A stretch of DNA of 64,000 nt from Amycolatopsis azurea DSM 43854 (GCF_001995215.1 NZ_MUXN01000020.1:186001-250000); one strand, 5' to 3'; positions 1-8,850 are shown, counted from the first letter of the stretch. Program-made: numbers and translations. Notes: a model not told the origin generated them from the letters alone.

Positions 1-163
1 CACGCACGACGCGGGCGAACTCCAGGGCGGGCAGGGCATAGTGACGCGGCTCCGAACCGTGCCCGTACAGCACCGCGGGGATCTTGCCGGCACGACGCGT
101 GCGACGCGCGGCACCCTTGCCGAATTCGGTGCGGGGCTCGACGGACAGGGTTACCTCGGACAC
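1..163 (-). CDS. rplY: 50S ribosomal protein L25 (CTC family), 5' end only
   Basis: The reading frame starts with GTG at 163 and runs off the left edge, so only about 54 residues are seen. The N-terminus reads MSEVTLSVEPRTEFGKGAAR, followed by an Arg-rich stretch and a KIPAVLYGHG motif typical of L25, which binds 5S rRNA in the large subunit. A strong AAGGAG (173-178, minus strand) lies 9 nt upstream of the start. In mycobacteria rplY follows prs on the same strand. Here the strand is the same, but three other genes lie between them. The identification is solid; the length and any C-terminal TL5 domain cannot be judged. Confidence 0.93.
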   Translation of the reverse strand, partial: MSEVTLSVEPRTEFGKGAARRTRRAGKIPAVLYGHGSEPRHYALPALEFARVVR

Positions 164-503
164 GGTGTAGCACTCCTTCAATTCACCAACATGTTCAGCG
201 AAAGCATGCTGAGGTGGGGATGGTTCGGGGCGGTTCTGGTGTTCGGCGGCGAATTCCACAGGCGTGCTCGATCGCGTGTGGCCACTCAAGCCGCCGCGTC
301 GATCACGTCGGGCACCAGGTGCTCACGGAACCCGCCTCGCCGAGACCGGGAAAGTGTAGACCAACCGGTCGGGCAAGGGTCCCGCCGGGTGGCTCGTTCA
401 GGTGACAAGTCGGTGACAGCTGCTTCGGGAACCCGCGGATGCGGTGGTGCGTGACCCCTTTTCTAAGGTGTGATCTCCTCGCACGTGAGACGAAGGGGGC
501 GGC
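164..503. other. 340-bp intergenic region between divergent rplY and lipoprotein gene
   Basis: It separates two divergently transcribed genes, so both promoters should lie here. A -10-like TAAGGT is seen at 464-469, but no convincing -35 element stands 17 nt before it. I see no RNA gene, repeat or convincing extra ORF; short open frames lack ribosome-binding sites and recognisable sequence. Confidence 0.5.
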
Positions 504-1625
504 ATGCCGGCACGACGGTTGGGGATCGGTGTGATCGCCGTCTTGTGTTGCCTCGTGGCCGGTTGCGACGTCGAGGTCGATGGGGCGGCGGGGATTTCGC
601 CCGCTGAGCAGCAGCGGGTGGATCGGCGCGATGAGCAGCGCGGCGCTGTCGAGAGCGCGCTGAAAGAGCTGGAACAGGCACCTGCGGTTGTCTACAAGTC
701 GACAATCAAGGATGCCTCCGGCAATCCCGCCGAATTGCAGTTCCGGATCACCCGTAACGGCAGCGCGCAGGGTGCCTTGCCGGTCGACGGCCAGACCATC
801 CAGGTCGTTTCGGCCGACAAGCAGCTGTACCTTTCGGCGACGCCGGAGTACTGGAAGGCGCACGGGCTCGGCAACAGCGAGCAGTACGGCACCAACTGGG
901 TCCGCACCGACAGCTCGGACCTGCCGGTGAACGCCGTCGAGGTGCTCAACCCGCGCAAGGCCGCGTCGACCCTCCGGACCGCGGTGGCCGCGATGAACCG
1001 GCTGACGGATCCGGTCCGGTCGAAGCTGCCCGACGGGACCGAGGTGTACGACGTCGGGAGCGGGCTCGGGACGCTGAGGGTGACCACCTCCGCACCGCAC
1101 CGTGTCGTCAGTTTCGCGCCTTCCCTCGTCGACGCGGCGGGCGGCAAGACGCTCGGCGCCGAACTGCGGGTCGAGCCTCTCGCCGGGGACGCGATCAAGA
1201 AACTCCAGACCGATCTGGACGGCGCGATCGGCGGGGTCGGGCAGCCGTTCGACGCGCTCACCCAGGTCAGTGTCAGCGTGGTCGGCGACAAACTGGACTG
1301 CACGGACTTCGTCGGAACCTGCCGGGCGACCATCGACGTCGCCAACACCGTCATCGGCGGAGCGAACGGGACACCCGTGCGCCTGACGCTGACCGTCGAC
1401 TTCTCCGCCCAGTCGCTCGGAGCGCAGAGCTGCACGGCGGACGCCAACGCGGCGCCGGACACCACGACCAGCATGTCCTGTGAGGTCAAGTTCAAACTGC
1501 CGAATCGGAACGCCAGCTACCAGGTGCAGGCGAAGCCGGTGGCCCGTGGCGAGGTCCGGGTCCCGGTCGACGTGAACGGCCTTCGCGAAAAGCTCAAGTC
1601 CGAGTTCGCCACGCTGGGCGGCTGA
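504..1625 (+). CDS. secreted lipoprotein of unknown function (LprG/LppX-like fold possible)
   Basis: The 373-residue protein has a short basic N-terminus, a hydrophobic stretch and the lipobox LVAGC with Cys21, so it should be exported and lipid-anchored. Residues of about 60-260 alternate beta-strand-like segments (VVYKSTIKDASGNPAELQF, LYLSATPEYWKAHG), which recalls the mycobacterial LppX/LprAFG lipid-carrier fold. This is an impression only. The C-terminal third carries four Cys that could form disulfides outside the membrane. GAAGGGGGC precedes the ATG. LpqT occupies the neighbouring position in mycobacteria, but on the opposite strand and shorter, so orthology is not claimed. Confidence 0.7.
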   Translation: MPARRLGIGVIAVLCCLVAGCDVEVDGAAGISPAEQQRVDRRDEQRGAVESALKELEQAPAVVYKSTIKDASGNPAELQFRITRNGSAQGALPVDGQTIQVVSADKQLYLSATPEYWKAHGLGNSEQYGTNWVRTDSSDLPVNAVEVLNPRKAASTLRTAVAAMNRLTDPVRSKLPDGTEVYDVGSGLGTLRVTTSAPHRVVSFAPSLVDAAGGKTLGAELRVEPLAGDAIKKLQTDLDGAIGGVGQPFDALTQVSVSVVGDKLDCTDFVGTCRATIDVANTVIGGANGTPVRLTLTVDFSAQSLGAQSCTADANAAPDTTTSMSCEVKFKLPNRNASYQVQAKPVARGEVRVPVDVNGLREKLKSEFATLGG

Positions 1626-1720
1626 CCTGCACGCTCACCCACGGGTGCGTTACATACGTTGAAGTAGTCGATCTTGCGTTCTTAGCATCGGTGTCGTCAC
1701 CGACGAAAAGGGAGAACGCG

Positions 1721-2338
1721 ATGGCGAAGTTGGTTGTGTTCGGAGGAACCGGATACGCGGGCGGGAAGATCACCGGGGAAGCGCGTGGACGCGGTCATGA
1801 GGTCCTGGTGGTGTCGAGGAACGCCGAAGGCGAGGGGACCAAGGCGGGGTCGCTCTACGACGAGGCCTTCCTCGCCGAGGTCGCCAAGGGCGCCGACGTC
1901 CTGGTGATCGCGGTTCACGGGCAGAGCGGCTTGCTCGACGCGGTGCCGTCGATCGCCCGGGTCGCGAAGGACAACGGCGCGCGGATCGGCGTGGTCGGCG
2001 GCGCCGGCAGCCTGCGCGTGGCCGAGGACGGGCCGCGGCTGATCGACACCCCCGAGTTCCCGGACGAGTACAAGGGCGAAGCGGGGGCGCACGCCGAGGT
2101 GCTGGAAGCGTTCCGGAAGCTTCCCGAGGACGTCGACTGGTTCTACCTCAGCCCTGCCGCCGAGTTCGGCGCATGGGCCGAGGGTGAGCGGACCGGTGAC
2201 TTCCGGCTCGGCGGCGACGTGCTCCTGACCGACGAGAACGGCGGGTCGAAGATCAGCGGCGCCGACTACGCGATCGCGTTCGTCGACGAGATCGACAAGC
2301 CGCAGCGCCGCCGTCAGCGTTTCTGCGTCGCCTACTGA
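1721..2338 (+). CDS. NAD(P)-binding Rossmann-fold protein (SDR/NmrA-like)
   Basis: The 205-residue protein opens with MAKLVVFGGTGYAGG, a glycine-rich dinucleotide-binding loop at residues 8-14, as in atypical SDRs that act as NAD(P)H-dependent reductases or redox sensors. The second half has GGAGSLRV and a YLSPAAEFG stretch typical of this subfamily. The ATG at 1721 is chosen over the in-frame ATG at 1691 because AAAGGGAG (1707-1714) stands just before it. The substrate is unknown. Its last 7 bases overlap the stop of the convergent gene that follows. Confidence 0.8.
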   Translation: MAKLVVFGGTGYAGGKITGEARGRGHEVLVVSRNAEGEGTKAGSLYDEAFLAEVAKGADVLVIAVHGQSGLLDAVPSIARVAKDNGARIGVVGGAGSLRVAEDGPRLIDTPEFPDEYKGEAGAHAEVLEAFRKLPEDVDWFYLSPAAEFGAWAEGERTGDFRLGGDVLLTDENGGSKISGADYAIAFVDEIDKPQRRRQRFCVAY

Positions 2339-3201
2339 CCGGACAGTTCCTTCACGATCGGTGCGAACGTTTCCAGCATCGGCTGGAACACCGTGACGTA
2401 GGAGAAGCCGTATCGTTCGCGGCGCTCCTGGAGTTGCCGGACGATCTCGTCGACGGTCCCGAAAAGCAACTGTGGCGTTTCGAGCAGCTTGTCCACGTCG
2501 AGGCCGTCCGGGTCTTCCGCACGCCAGGACTCGGCGGCCGCGCGCCGGTCGTCGGTGACGACGACCCGCTGGACGAGCAGGTTCAGTTCGGGGTCGCGGC
2601 CGTTCGCGTGTGAGCGGAAGAAGGCGACGCGTTCGTCCATGCGCTCGGCGTCGTCGAGCTGGAAAGTGCCCGGCGGTTTCCCCGGCGCCTGGCGAAGACC
2701 CGAGAAGCCGGTGATGTCGGCTTTCCTGGCGGCGAGGGAGAGCACGCCGTCGCTGTTGCCCGCGAGGAGCAATGGCGGAGGCGTGACCCCTTCTTCAGTG
2801 AAGTGTTCGCGCAGGTGGTCAAGGCTCTCGGCGAGGTACTCGATGCGTTCCTTGGCCGGGATCCACGGCAGGCCGGCGCCGTCGAATTCCGATTTCATGT
2901 GGCCGGAGCCGAGCCCGAGGTCCAGCCGGTCGCCCGTCATCTTCACCGTCGTGGCGACTTCGCGGGCGAAGAGCGCGAAGTTGTAGAAAGGCACGTTGGA
3001 GACGAGAGTGCCGACGCGTGGCCGCCGGGTCACGGCCGCGGCCATGGTCAGTGCCGGAAAGGGCGCGTTCCGTCCCGGTCCGAGATGGTCGGGCACGGAG
3101 ATGACGTCGTAGCCGAGGGCCTCGACGCGGAGGCACTTCGCGACCCAGTCTTCGCGGCTCTCGGCGCCCCACAGGTTCACACCGAACTTGAATTTCCCCA
3201 T
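2332..3201 (-). CDS. LLM-class F420-dependent oxidoreductase
   Basis: The 289-residue luciferase-like monooxygenase-fold protein begins MGKFKFGVNLWGAESREDW. It has the LGLGSGHMKSEFDGAG motif (about residues 92-107) characteristic of a TIGR03621-type F420-dependent group, which uses coenzyme F420 rather than FMN. The TIM-barrel enzyme should be cytoplasmic; the substrate is unknown. It converges with and overlaps the Rossmann-fold gene by 7 bp, and no operon partner is evident on its own strand. A hairpin at 3264-3320 separates it from prs. Confidence 0.85.
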   Translation of the reverse strand: MGKFKFGVNLWGAESREDWVAKCLRVEALGYDVISVPDHLGPGRNAPFPALTMAAAVTRRPRVGTLVSNVPFYNFALFAREVATTVKMTGDRLDLGLGSGHMKSEFDGAGLPWIPAKERIEYLAESLDHLREHFTEEGVTPPPLLLAGNSDGVLSLAARKADITGFSGLRQAPGKPPGTFQLDDAERMDERVAFFRSHANGRDPELNLLVQRVVVTDDRRAAAESWRAEDPDGLDVDKLLETPQLLFGTVDEIVRQLQERRERYGFSYVTVFQPMLETFAPIVKELSGQ

Positions 3202-3263
3202 GGACGGAACCTAGCCACGCCGGGTGGCCGGGCGCGCGTCGTTTCGCGAGGAGCCGAAAACAG

Positions 3264-3320
3264 AGCAAGGGACCTTTGCTGTCACTCTCCGAAAGAGAGC
3301 GAGAGCAAAGGTCCCTTGCT
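3264..3320 (-). terminator. perfect 17-bp hairpin downstream of prs; repeated palindromic word
   Basis: AGCAAGGGACCTTTGCT (3264-3280) and its exact reverse complement (3304-3320) form a 17-bp stem. The 23-nt loop has its own small CTCT/AGAG stem. It lies 9 bp past the prs stop and should end the glmU-prs transcript. The right-arm word recurs exactly at 31041-31057, so it is a dispersed repeat as well as a terminator. Confidence 0.8.
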
Positions 3321-3329
3321 TCGCTGGGA

Positions 3330-4310
3330 TCAGGCGTTGCCGTCGAAGAGGGACGTGACCGACCCGTCCTCGAAGACCTGCTGGATGGCCTGCGCCAGCA
3401 GCGGCGCGATGGACAGCACGGTCAGCCCCGGGAACCGCTTCTCCTCGGGGATCGGCAGCGTGTTGGTGACGATCACCTCGCGCGCCTTGCAGTTCGACAG
3501 CCGCTCGGTGGCGGGGTCGGACAGGATGCCGTGCGTCGAGGCGATGACGACGTCGGACGCGCCTTCGTCGAGCAGGGCCTCGGTGGCCTTCACGATCGTG
3601 CCGCCGGTGTCGATCATGTCGTCGATCAGCACGCACAGCTGACCGCGGACCTTGCCGACGACGCGGTTCGCGACGGCCTGGTTCGGCTTGTCCGGGTCGC
3701 GGGTCTTGTGGATGAAGGCGATCGGCCGGTCACCCAGCTGCGCCGCCCACTTCTCGGCCAGCCGCACGCGGCCCGAGTCCGGCGAGACGACGGTGATGTT
3801 CTCGTCCTGGTAGGTCTTGTTGATGTGCGCGGCCAGCACGTTCTGCGCGAGCAGGTGGTCGACGGGACCGTCGAAGAAGCCCTGGATCTGCGCGGTGTGC
3901 AGGTCGACCGTCATGATCCGGTCGGCGCCCGCGGTCTTGAACAGGTCCGCGATCAGGCGCGCGGAGATCGGCTCGCGGCCCTTGTGCTTCTTGTCCTGCC
4001 GCGCGTACGGGTAGAACGGCATGATCACGGTGATCCGCTTGGCGCTCGCGCGCTTGAGCGCGTCCACCATGATCAGCTGCTCCATCACCCACTCGTTGAT
4101 GGGCGCCGGGTGGCTCTGGATCACGAACGCGTCGGTCCCGCGCACCGATTCGTTGAACCGGACGAAGATCTCCCCGTTGGCGAAGTTGTGCGCGGTCTGC
4201 GGGACGACCGACACGTTGAGGTGCTTGGCCACCTCCTCCGCGAGTTCCGGGTGGGCGCGCCCGGAGAAGAGCATCAGGTTCTTCTTCGGTGTTCCGGACT
4301 TCGAGCTCAT
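3330..4310 (-). CDS. prs: ribose-phosphate pyrophosphokinase (PRPP synthetase)
   Basis: It makes PRPP from ribose 5-phosphate and ATP for nucleotide, His and Trp synthesis; in actinobacteria PRPP also feeds decaprenylphosphoryl-arabinose for the cell wall. The 326-residue protein (same length as in mycobacteria) shows FYPYARQDKK and the PRPP-binding loop LCVLIDDMIDTGGT near residues 225-238. The ATG at 4310 overlaps the glmU stop as ATGA, so the two are translationally coupled. In-frame upstream codons lie inside glmU and are not used. Confidence 0.97.
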   Translation of the reverse strand: MSSKSGTPKKNLMLFSGRAHPELAEEVAKHLNVSVVPQTAHNFANGEIFVRFNESVRGTDAFVIQSHPAPINEWVMEQLIMVDALKRASAKRITVIMPFYPYARQDKKHKGREPISARLIADLFKTAGADRIMTVDLHTAQIQGFFDGPVDHLLAQNVLAAHINKTYQDENITVVSPDSGRVRLAEKWAAQLGDRPIAFIHKTRDPDKPNQAVANRVVGKVRGQLCVLIDDMIDTGGTIVKATEALLDEGASDVVIASTHGILSDPATERLSNCKAREVIVTNTLPIPEEKRFPGLTVLSIAPLLAQAIQQVFEDGSVTSLFDGNA

Positions 4311-5794
4311 GCTGGCGACTCCCCGTCGTTTCCCTTGGCTGAATCGGACACGGCGGTGGTGTCCTGCTTCGCGGCGGAAGCTGCTTCCGCCGCGGGGGTG
4401 CCCGGCCTGCGCCGGGTCACCCAGTCTTCGATGTTGCGCTGCGGCCCGGTGGACACGGCGAGCGCGCCCGGGGGCACGTCTTGCCTGATCACGGTGCCCG
4501 CCCCACTGTAGGCGCCGTCGCCGATGTTCACCGGGGCGACGAACGTGTTGTCCGCGCCGAGCCGCACATGGGAGCCGATGGTGGTGTGGTGCTTGTTCAC
4601 ACCGTCGTAGTTGACGAAGACGCTGGAGCACCCGATGTTGCTGTTCTCGCCGATGGTCGCGTCGCCGACGTAGGTCAGGTGCGGAACCTTAGTTCCGGCG
4701 CCGATGTCCGCGTTCTTCGTCTCGACGAAAGCGCCGAGCTTGCCCTTGGTCCCCAGCTTGGTGCCGGGACGCAGGTAGGTGAACGGGCCGACCTTCACGC
4801 CGTCGCCCAGTTCCGAATCGGAACCGTGCGTCCGCACCACCGACGCGCCCGCGCCGACGGAGACGTTCTCCAAAGTGCTGTCGGGGCCGATCTGCGCGCC
4901 CTCGCCGACCGACGTCGAACCCTTCAGCTGCACGCCGGGCTCGAGGACGACGTCGCGCGACAAGGTCACGCCCGCGTCGATCCAGGTGCTGGCCGGGTCG
5001 ACGACGGTGACGCCCGATCGCTGCCAGCCGCGGACGATCCGCCGGTTCAGTTCCGCGCCGAGGACGGAGAGCTGAACACGGTCGTTGACGCCTTCGGTCA
5101 CCCACGGGTCGTCGATGACCAGCGCGCCGACACCCTTGCCGTCGCCGCGGGCGATGCCGAGGACGTCGGTGAGGTAGAGCTCGCCTTGCGCGTTGTCGGT
5201 CGAAAGTTTCGAAAGCCCGTCGAGCAGCACGGAGGCGTCGAACGCGTAAACGCCGGAGTTGATTTCGGCGATTTCGTGCTGTTCGGGGGTGGCGTCCTTC
5301 TGCTCGACGATCGAGGTGACGACGCCGCTTTCGTCGCGGATGATCCGGCCGTAGCCGGTCGGGTTCTCGACGACGGCGGTCAGCACGGTGACCGCGTTGC
5401 CGGTCGAGGTGTGCTCGGCGACCAGGGAAGCGAGCGTTTCGGTGTCGAGCAGCGGGACGTCGCCGTAGCTGACGACGACGGTGCCGGTCAGCCCGTCGGG
5501 CAGCGCCGAGAGCGCGCACGAGACGGCGTGCCCGGTGCCCTTCTGTTCCTCCTGGACGGCCGTGACGACCTCGCGCCCGAGCGCCTCCCCGACCTTCGCC
5601 AGCTTCGCGCCGACCGACTCGCGGCCGTGGCCGATCACCACGACCAGGTGTTCCGGGCTCAGCCCCGCGGCGGCCCGGACCGCGTGCTCGACCAGAGGAC
5701 GGCCGGCGATCGGGTGCAGCACCTTCGGGGTGGACGAGCGCATGCGGGTGCCCTCACCCGCGGCGAGGATCAACGTGCTCAGCGGGCCGGTCAC
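4307..5794 (-). CDS. glmU: bifunctional N-acetylglucosamine-1-phosphate uridyltransferase/glucosamine-1-phosphate acetyltransferase
   Basis: GlmU acetylates GlcN-1-P and then attaches UMP to give UDP-GlcNAc for peptidoglycan. The 495 residues contain the nucleotidyltransferase signature LILAAGEGTRMRSSTPKVLH at about residues 8-27 and a C-terminal left-handed beta-helix (hexapeptide repeats, about residues 265-455) with LGAFVETKNADIG and VGDATIGENSNIGCSS. The start is GTG. The last 20 residues are a low-complexity Ala/Asp tail. It overlaps prs by 4 bp, and 44 bp separate it from the upstream GGDEF gene, so one transcript is plausible. Confidence 0.97.
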   Translation of the reverse strand: MTGPLSTLILAAGEGTRMRSSTPKVLHPIAGRPLVEHAVRAAAGLSPEHLVVVIGHGRESVGAKLAKVGEALGREVVTAVQEEQKGTGHAVSCALSALPDGLTGTVVVSYGDVPLLDTETLASLVAEHTSTGNAVTVLTAVVENPTGYGRIIRDESGVVTSIVEQKDATPEQHEIAEINSGVYAFDASVLLDGLSKLSTDNAQGELYLTDVLGIARGDGKGVGALVIDDPWVTEGVNDRVQLSVLGAELNRRIVRGWQRSGVTVVDPASTWIDAGVTLSRDVVLEPGVQLKGSTSVGEGAQIGPDSTLENVSVGAGASVVRTHGSDSELGDGVKVGPFTYLRPGTKLGTKGKLGAFVETKNADIGAGTKVPHLTYVGDATIGENSNIGCSSVFVNYDGVNKHHTTIGSHVRLGADNTFVAPVNIGDGAYSGAGTVIRQDVPPGALAVSTGPQRNIEDWVTRRRPGTPAAEAASAAKQDTTAVSDSAKGNDGESPA

Positions 5795-5838
5795 GGCACT
5801 CCCAACATTTCACCAACGGTGGTTGTCGGGCATTGATC

Positions 5839-7587
5839 CTACGTGGGCTGCTCGGCGTCCCACGCGGGGTCGGTCGGAGCATCCTCACCGGGCCATCCGG
5901 TCACCGGATCGATGGCCATCGAGTTCACCGACGAAACCTGGTTCCCGCCGCCGCGTTTCGCCTGGTACATGGCCGCATCGGCGCGTGCCAGGACCTGTTC
6001 GGCGCGCTCCTGCGGGCGGAGCGAGACGAGGCCGACGGAGAGGGTGACGCCGTGCGAAAGGTGGTGCGGCAGAGATGCGACGGCATTCACAGAACGACCC
6101 AGCGCCTGCTTCGCCGCCGAAGCTGGAGCCCCAGGTAGAAGCACGATGAACTCGTCCCCGCCGTATCGCGCGACGACGTCGTCGCCGCGCAGGGCGTCGC
6201 GCAGCGTGCTCGCGATGACACGGAGCACGTTGTCACCTTCGGCGTGCGACTGCTTGTCGTTGACGTCCTTGAAACCGTCGAGGTCGACCAGCGCGACCGC
6301 GAGCGGCTGGGCGTCCGCGGACGACGCCAGCGAACGGAGCTTTTCGTCGAGCGCGCGCCGGTTCGGCAGCCCGGTGAGCGGGTCCTGCAGGGCCTGCTGG
6401 GTGATCGCGCCGTGCTCGGCGGACAGGCGTTCGTGCTCCCGGCGCGCGTTGAGCGTGGCGATCTGCGATTCCCGCAGCGACCACATCTCCGTCTCCAGGA
6501 TGGTCGCGTAGTCGATCAGCGACTGGCTCGCCCCGGACGCGTAGTCCGGGGTGGTGTCGAGCCTGGCCAGTTCACGGGCGAGGTTCAGCCGCATCGACGG
6601 CAGCGAGCCGTCCTCGTTGTCTTCGCGGACCTCTTTGAGCACCTGCAGCGCGTCCTCGCGGCGGCCATCGTTGTCCAGGCAGCGGGCCAGCGCGATGGCG
6701 ATGATCTCGCGTTCGTGCGGGAACACCAGTTCCGGGTTCAGCAGCGAGTTCAGCCGGTCGATATGCGACGAATCGGGCGACGCCAGCGCGGCGGCCGCGG
6801 CGAGCACGCCGACCTGGTCGATCGCGGGAAGGTTGGCCTTGCGCGGGAACAGCGACTCGGTGAACGGGCCTTCGGCGGCCTGCGCCATCGAAGCCGCGGT
6901 GCGGAACTTGTCCGCTCCCTCGTCGTACCGCTCGATGCGTTCGAGCCGCAGGCCCCAGCCCAGCAGCATCTTGACCCGGTTGATCAGCTGGAGCGCGATC
7001 TCGTGCGGGCTCGCGCTGTCGCGGATCGCCTGTGCGGCGCGGGCGATGGCCTCCTCGGCCGCCTCGTAGACGCCCAGCTGGTTCAGTACCAGCCAGCAGT
7101 CGACCAGGGTCGTGGACAGCATCCGGTCCCAGTTGCGCCTGCCGACCTGCCGGTCCGGGACGGCGGAGTCGTCGAGGATGGCCAGTGCCCTGGCGATTTC
7201 GGTGAGGGCGGCGTCCTCCTGCTTGGCGATCACCAGGCGACGGCCGCGCATGGCGTGCGCGTCGGCCCGCATCAGCGCGAGACCGTGCCGCCTGGTGTGC
7301 GCGAGCATCTCGTCGAGCCTGGGTTCGGCTTCGGCGGCGAGGCCGCGGGTGACCAGCCTGGCCATCGCGGAGTACCGCAGCAGCTGGGCGACCAGCAGGG
7401 GTTCGCCGCGGCGCTGCGTTTCGTCGAGGAGCTCGTCGAGGCTGGTGACGATGTCCAGCTGCTCGGCGAAGCTGACGCGCTGTATGGCCGCCCCGAGTTC
7501 GCGCGCGCGACCGTAGAGCCAGGCGTCGGACATCTCCGCAAGCGCCGGCCGCCTGCCACTGTTCGTCGCGTCCTCGGTCAGCCGCAC
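5839..7587 (-). CDS. TPR-like/GGDEF diguanylate cyclase
   Basis: The 582-residue soluble protein has about 370 helical residues (TPR-like sensor region), a short coiled-coil-like linker, then a GGDEF domain from DPLTGLPNRRALDEKL. The active motif YGGDEF (476-480) is intact. RGDD five residues before it matches the RxxD inhibitory site for c-di-GMP feedback, so it should synthesise c-di-GMP from two GTP. There are no membrane segments. It lies 44 bp before glmU on the same strand. The input signal for the N-terminal region is unknown. Confidence 0.88.
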   Translation of the reverse strand: MRLTEDATNSGRRPALAEMSDAWLYGRARELGAAIQRVSFAEQLDIVTSLDELLDETQRRGEPLLVAQLLRYSAMARLVTRGLAAEAEPRLDEMLAHTRRHGLALMRADAHAMRGRRLVIAKQEDAALTEIARALAILDDSAVPDRQVGRRNWDRMLSTTLVDCWLVLNQLGVYEAAEEAIARAAQAIRDSASPHEIALQLINRVKMLLGWGLRLERIERYDEGADKFRTAASMAQAAEGPFTESLFPRKANLPAIDQVGVLAAAAALASPDSSHIDRLNSLLNPELVFPHEREIIAIALARCLDNDGRREDALQVLKEVREDNEDGSLPSMRLNLARELARLDTTPDYASGASQSLIDYATILETEMWSLRESQIATLNARREHERLSAEHGAITQQALQDPLTGLPNRRALDEKLRSLASSADAQPLAVALVDLDGFKDVNDKQSHAEGDNVLRVIASTLRDALRGDDVVARYGGDEFIVLLPGAPASAAKQALGRSVNAVASLPHHLSHGVTLSVGLVSLRPQERAEQVLARADAAMYQAKRGGGNQVSSVNSMAIDPVTGWPGEDAPTDPAWDAEQPT

Positions 7588-7630
7588 ACACCCCCACCGT
7601 TGAAAACGCCGCTGGTCATCTGTTCGTCTG

Positions 7631-7702
7631 CTCCGCCGCCAGGATTCGAACCTGAACTGTCAGAACCAAAATCTGAAGTGCTGCCGATTACACTACGGCG
7701 GA
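7631..7702 (-). tRNA. tRNA-Gln (anticodon UUG)
   Basis: The 72-nt cloverleaf on the minus strand has a TCCGCCG/CGGCGGA acceptor stem, a T-arm with GGTTCGAATCC and an anticodon loop TTTTGGT between CAGA and TCTG, giving anticodon TTG (Gln, CAA/CAG). The discriminator base is G, as expected for tRNA-Gln. CCA is not encoded. It stands just upstream of the GGDEF-glmU-prs group on the same strand. Confidence 0.95.
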
Positions 7703-7816
7703 TCGATCCTGGTCAGGATAGCCATGCCGGGGACCTCCCCGTGCGCCCGGGGGTTGCCTCGCCATCGCGGGCACTCCACAGGGGACGAAACCTCCTGTAC
7801 CGTAACTTACGGCATC

Positions 7817-7835
7817 GTAGGTAAGGTCACCCTTA
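7817..7835. promoter_or_regulatory. candidate DtxR/IdeR-like iron box upstream of the desaturase
   Basis: GTAGGTAAGGTCACCCTTA matches about 13 of 19 positions of the IdeR consensus TTAGGTTAGSCTAACCTAA and ends 41 nt before the desaturase start. The better box before efeU (28582-28600) shares the core TAGGTAAGG. This is a weak to moderate match, stated as a hypothesis. Confidence 0.4.
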
Positions 7836-7876
7836 GGGAAACCCTCAAGGGTCGCGCGTAGAAAAGAAGTGACTGC

Positions 7877-8827
7877 ATGACGGCTACCCTGGACCAGTCC
7901 CAGAAGCCCGCGAAGGGCCCTAAGCCGGTTACCGACGGGCAGCGGTCGAGCGCCGTGCAGCTGTCGGTCTACCTCGGGGTCATCTTCCCGCTCGCCGCGC
8001 TGCTCGCGGCCGTCCCGTTCGCCTGGGGCTGGGGTCTGACCTGGGTCGACGTCGGCATCTTCGTGGTCTTCTACGCGATCAGCGGACTCGGCATCACCGT
8101 CTCCTACCACCGCTACTTCACGCACGGCTCGTTCAAGGCCAAGCCGTGGCTGCGCGTCGTTATGGCGATCGCCGGCAGCATGGCCGTGCAGGGGCCGGTG
8201 ATCACCTGGGTCGCCGACCACCGGCGCCACCACGCCTTCTCCGACCGCGACGGCGATCCGCATTCGCCGTGGCTGTTCGGGACCACGCCGCTCGCCATCG
8301 CCAAGGGTTTCTGGCACGCGCACATGGGCTGGCTGTTCGACCGCGACCAGAGCAACGCCGAACGGTTCGCGCCGGACCTGCTCAAGGACCGCGCCATCAA
8401 GAAGGTCGACGACCTGTTCTGGCTGTGGAGCCTGCTCACCCTGGTGCTGCCCGCGATCCTCGGCGGACTGATCACCTGGTCGTTCTGGGGCGCGGTCACC
8501 GCGTTCTTCTGGGCCGGGCTGGTGCGCGTCTGCGTGCTGCACCACGTGACCTGGTCGGTCAACTCGGTCTGCCACATGATCGGCGAGCGCCCGTTCGCCG
8601 CCCGCGACAAGTCGGCCAACTTCTGGCCGCTGGCGATCTTCTCCTTCGGCGAGTCGTGGCACAACCTGCACCACGCCGACCCGACCTCGGCACGGCACGG
8701 TGTGCAGCGCGGCCAGATCGACATTTCCGCCCGGCTCATTTGGATCTTCGAGAAGTTCGGCTGGGCCTATGACGTGCGCTGGCCGACCCCGCAGCGCCTC
8801 GCGCGGATCGCCACCGAAAGCAAATAG
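7877..8827 (+). CDS. acyl-CoA/fatty-acid delta-9 desaturase, integral membrane di-iron
   Basis: The 316-residue membrane desaturase introduces a cis double bond into acyl chains. It has the three histidine boxes HRYFTH (78-83), HRRHH (115-119) and HNLHH (262-266) that bind the di-iron centre, and about four hydrophobic segments at residues 28-75, 93-110 and 178-212. The N-terminal 25 residues are polar. There is no fused cytochrome b5 or ferredoxin domain, so electrons must come from a separate reductase. A TetR gene follows after 23 bp on the same strand and may regulate it. Confidence 0.93.
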   Translation: MTATLDQSQKPAKGPKPVTDGQRSSAVQLSVYLGVIFPLAALLAAVPFAWGWGLTWVDVGIFVVFYAISGLGITVSYHRYFTHGSFKAKPWLRVVMAIAGSMAVQGPVITWVADHRRHHAFSDRDGDPHSPWLFGTTPLAIAKGFWHAHMGWLFDRDQSNAERFAPDLLKDRAIKKVDDLFWLWSLLTLVLPAILGGLITWSFWGAVTAFFWAGLVRVCVLHHVTWSVNSVCHMIGERPFAARDKSANFWPLAIFSFGESWHNLHHADPTSARHGVQRGQIDISARLIWIFEKFGWAYDVRWPTPQRLARIATESK

Positions 8828-8850
8828 CGAGGTCACGTTAGTCTTCTGCA

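Noticed and set aside
504..1625. Annotating the lipoprotein as LpqT
   Set aside because: LpqT sits near rplY in mycobacteria but is shorter and lies on the same strand as rplY. Here the gene is divergent and 373 residues long.
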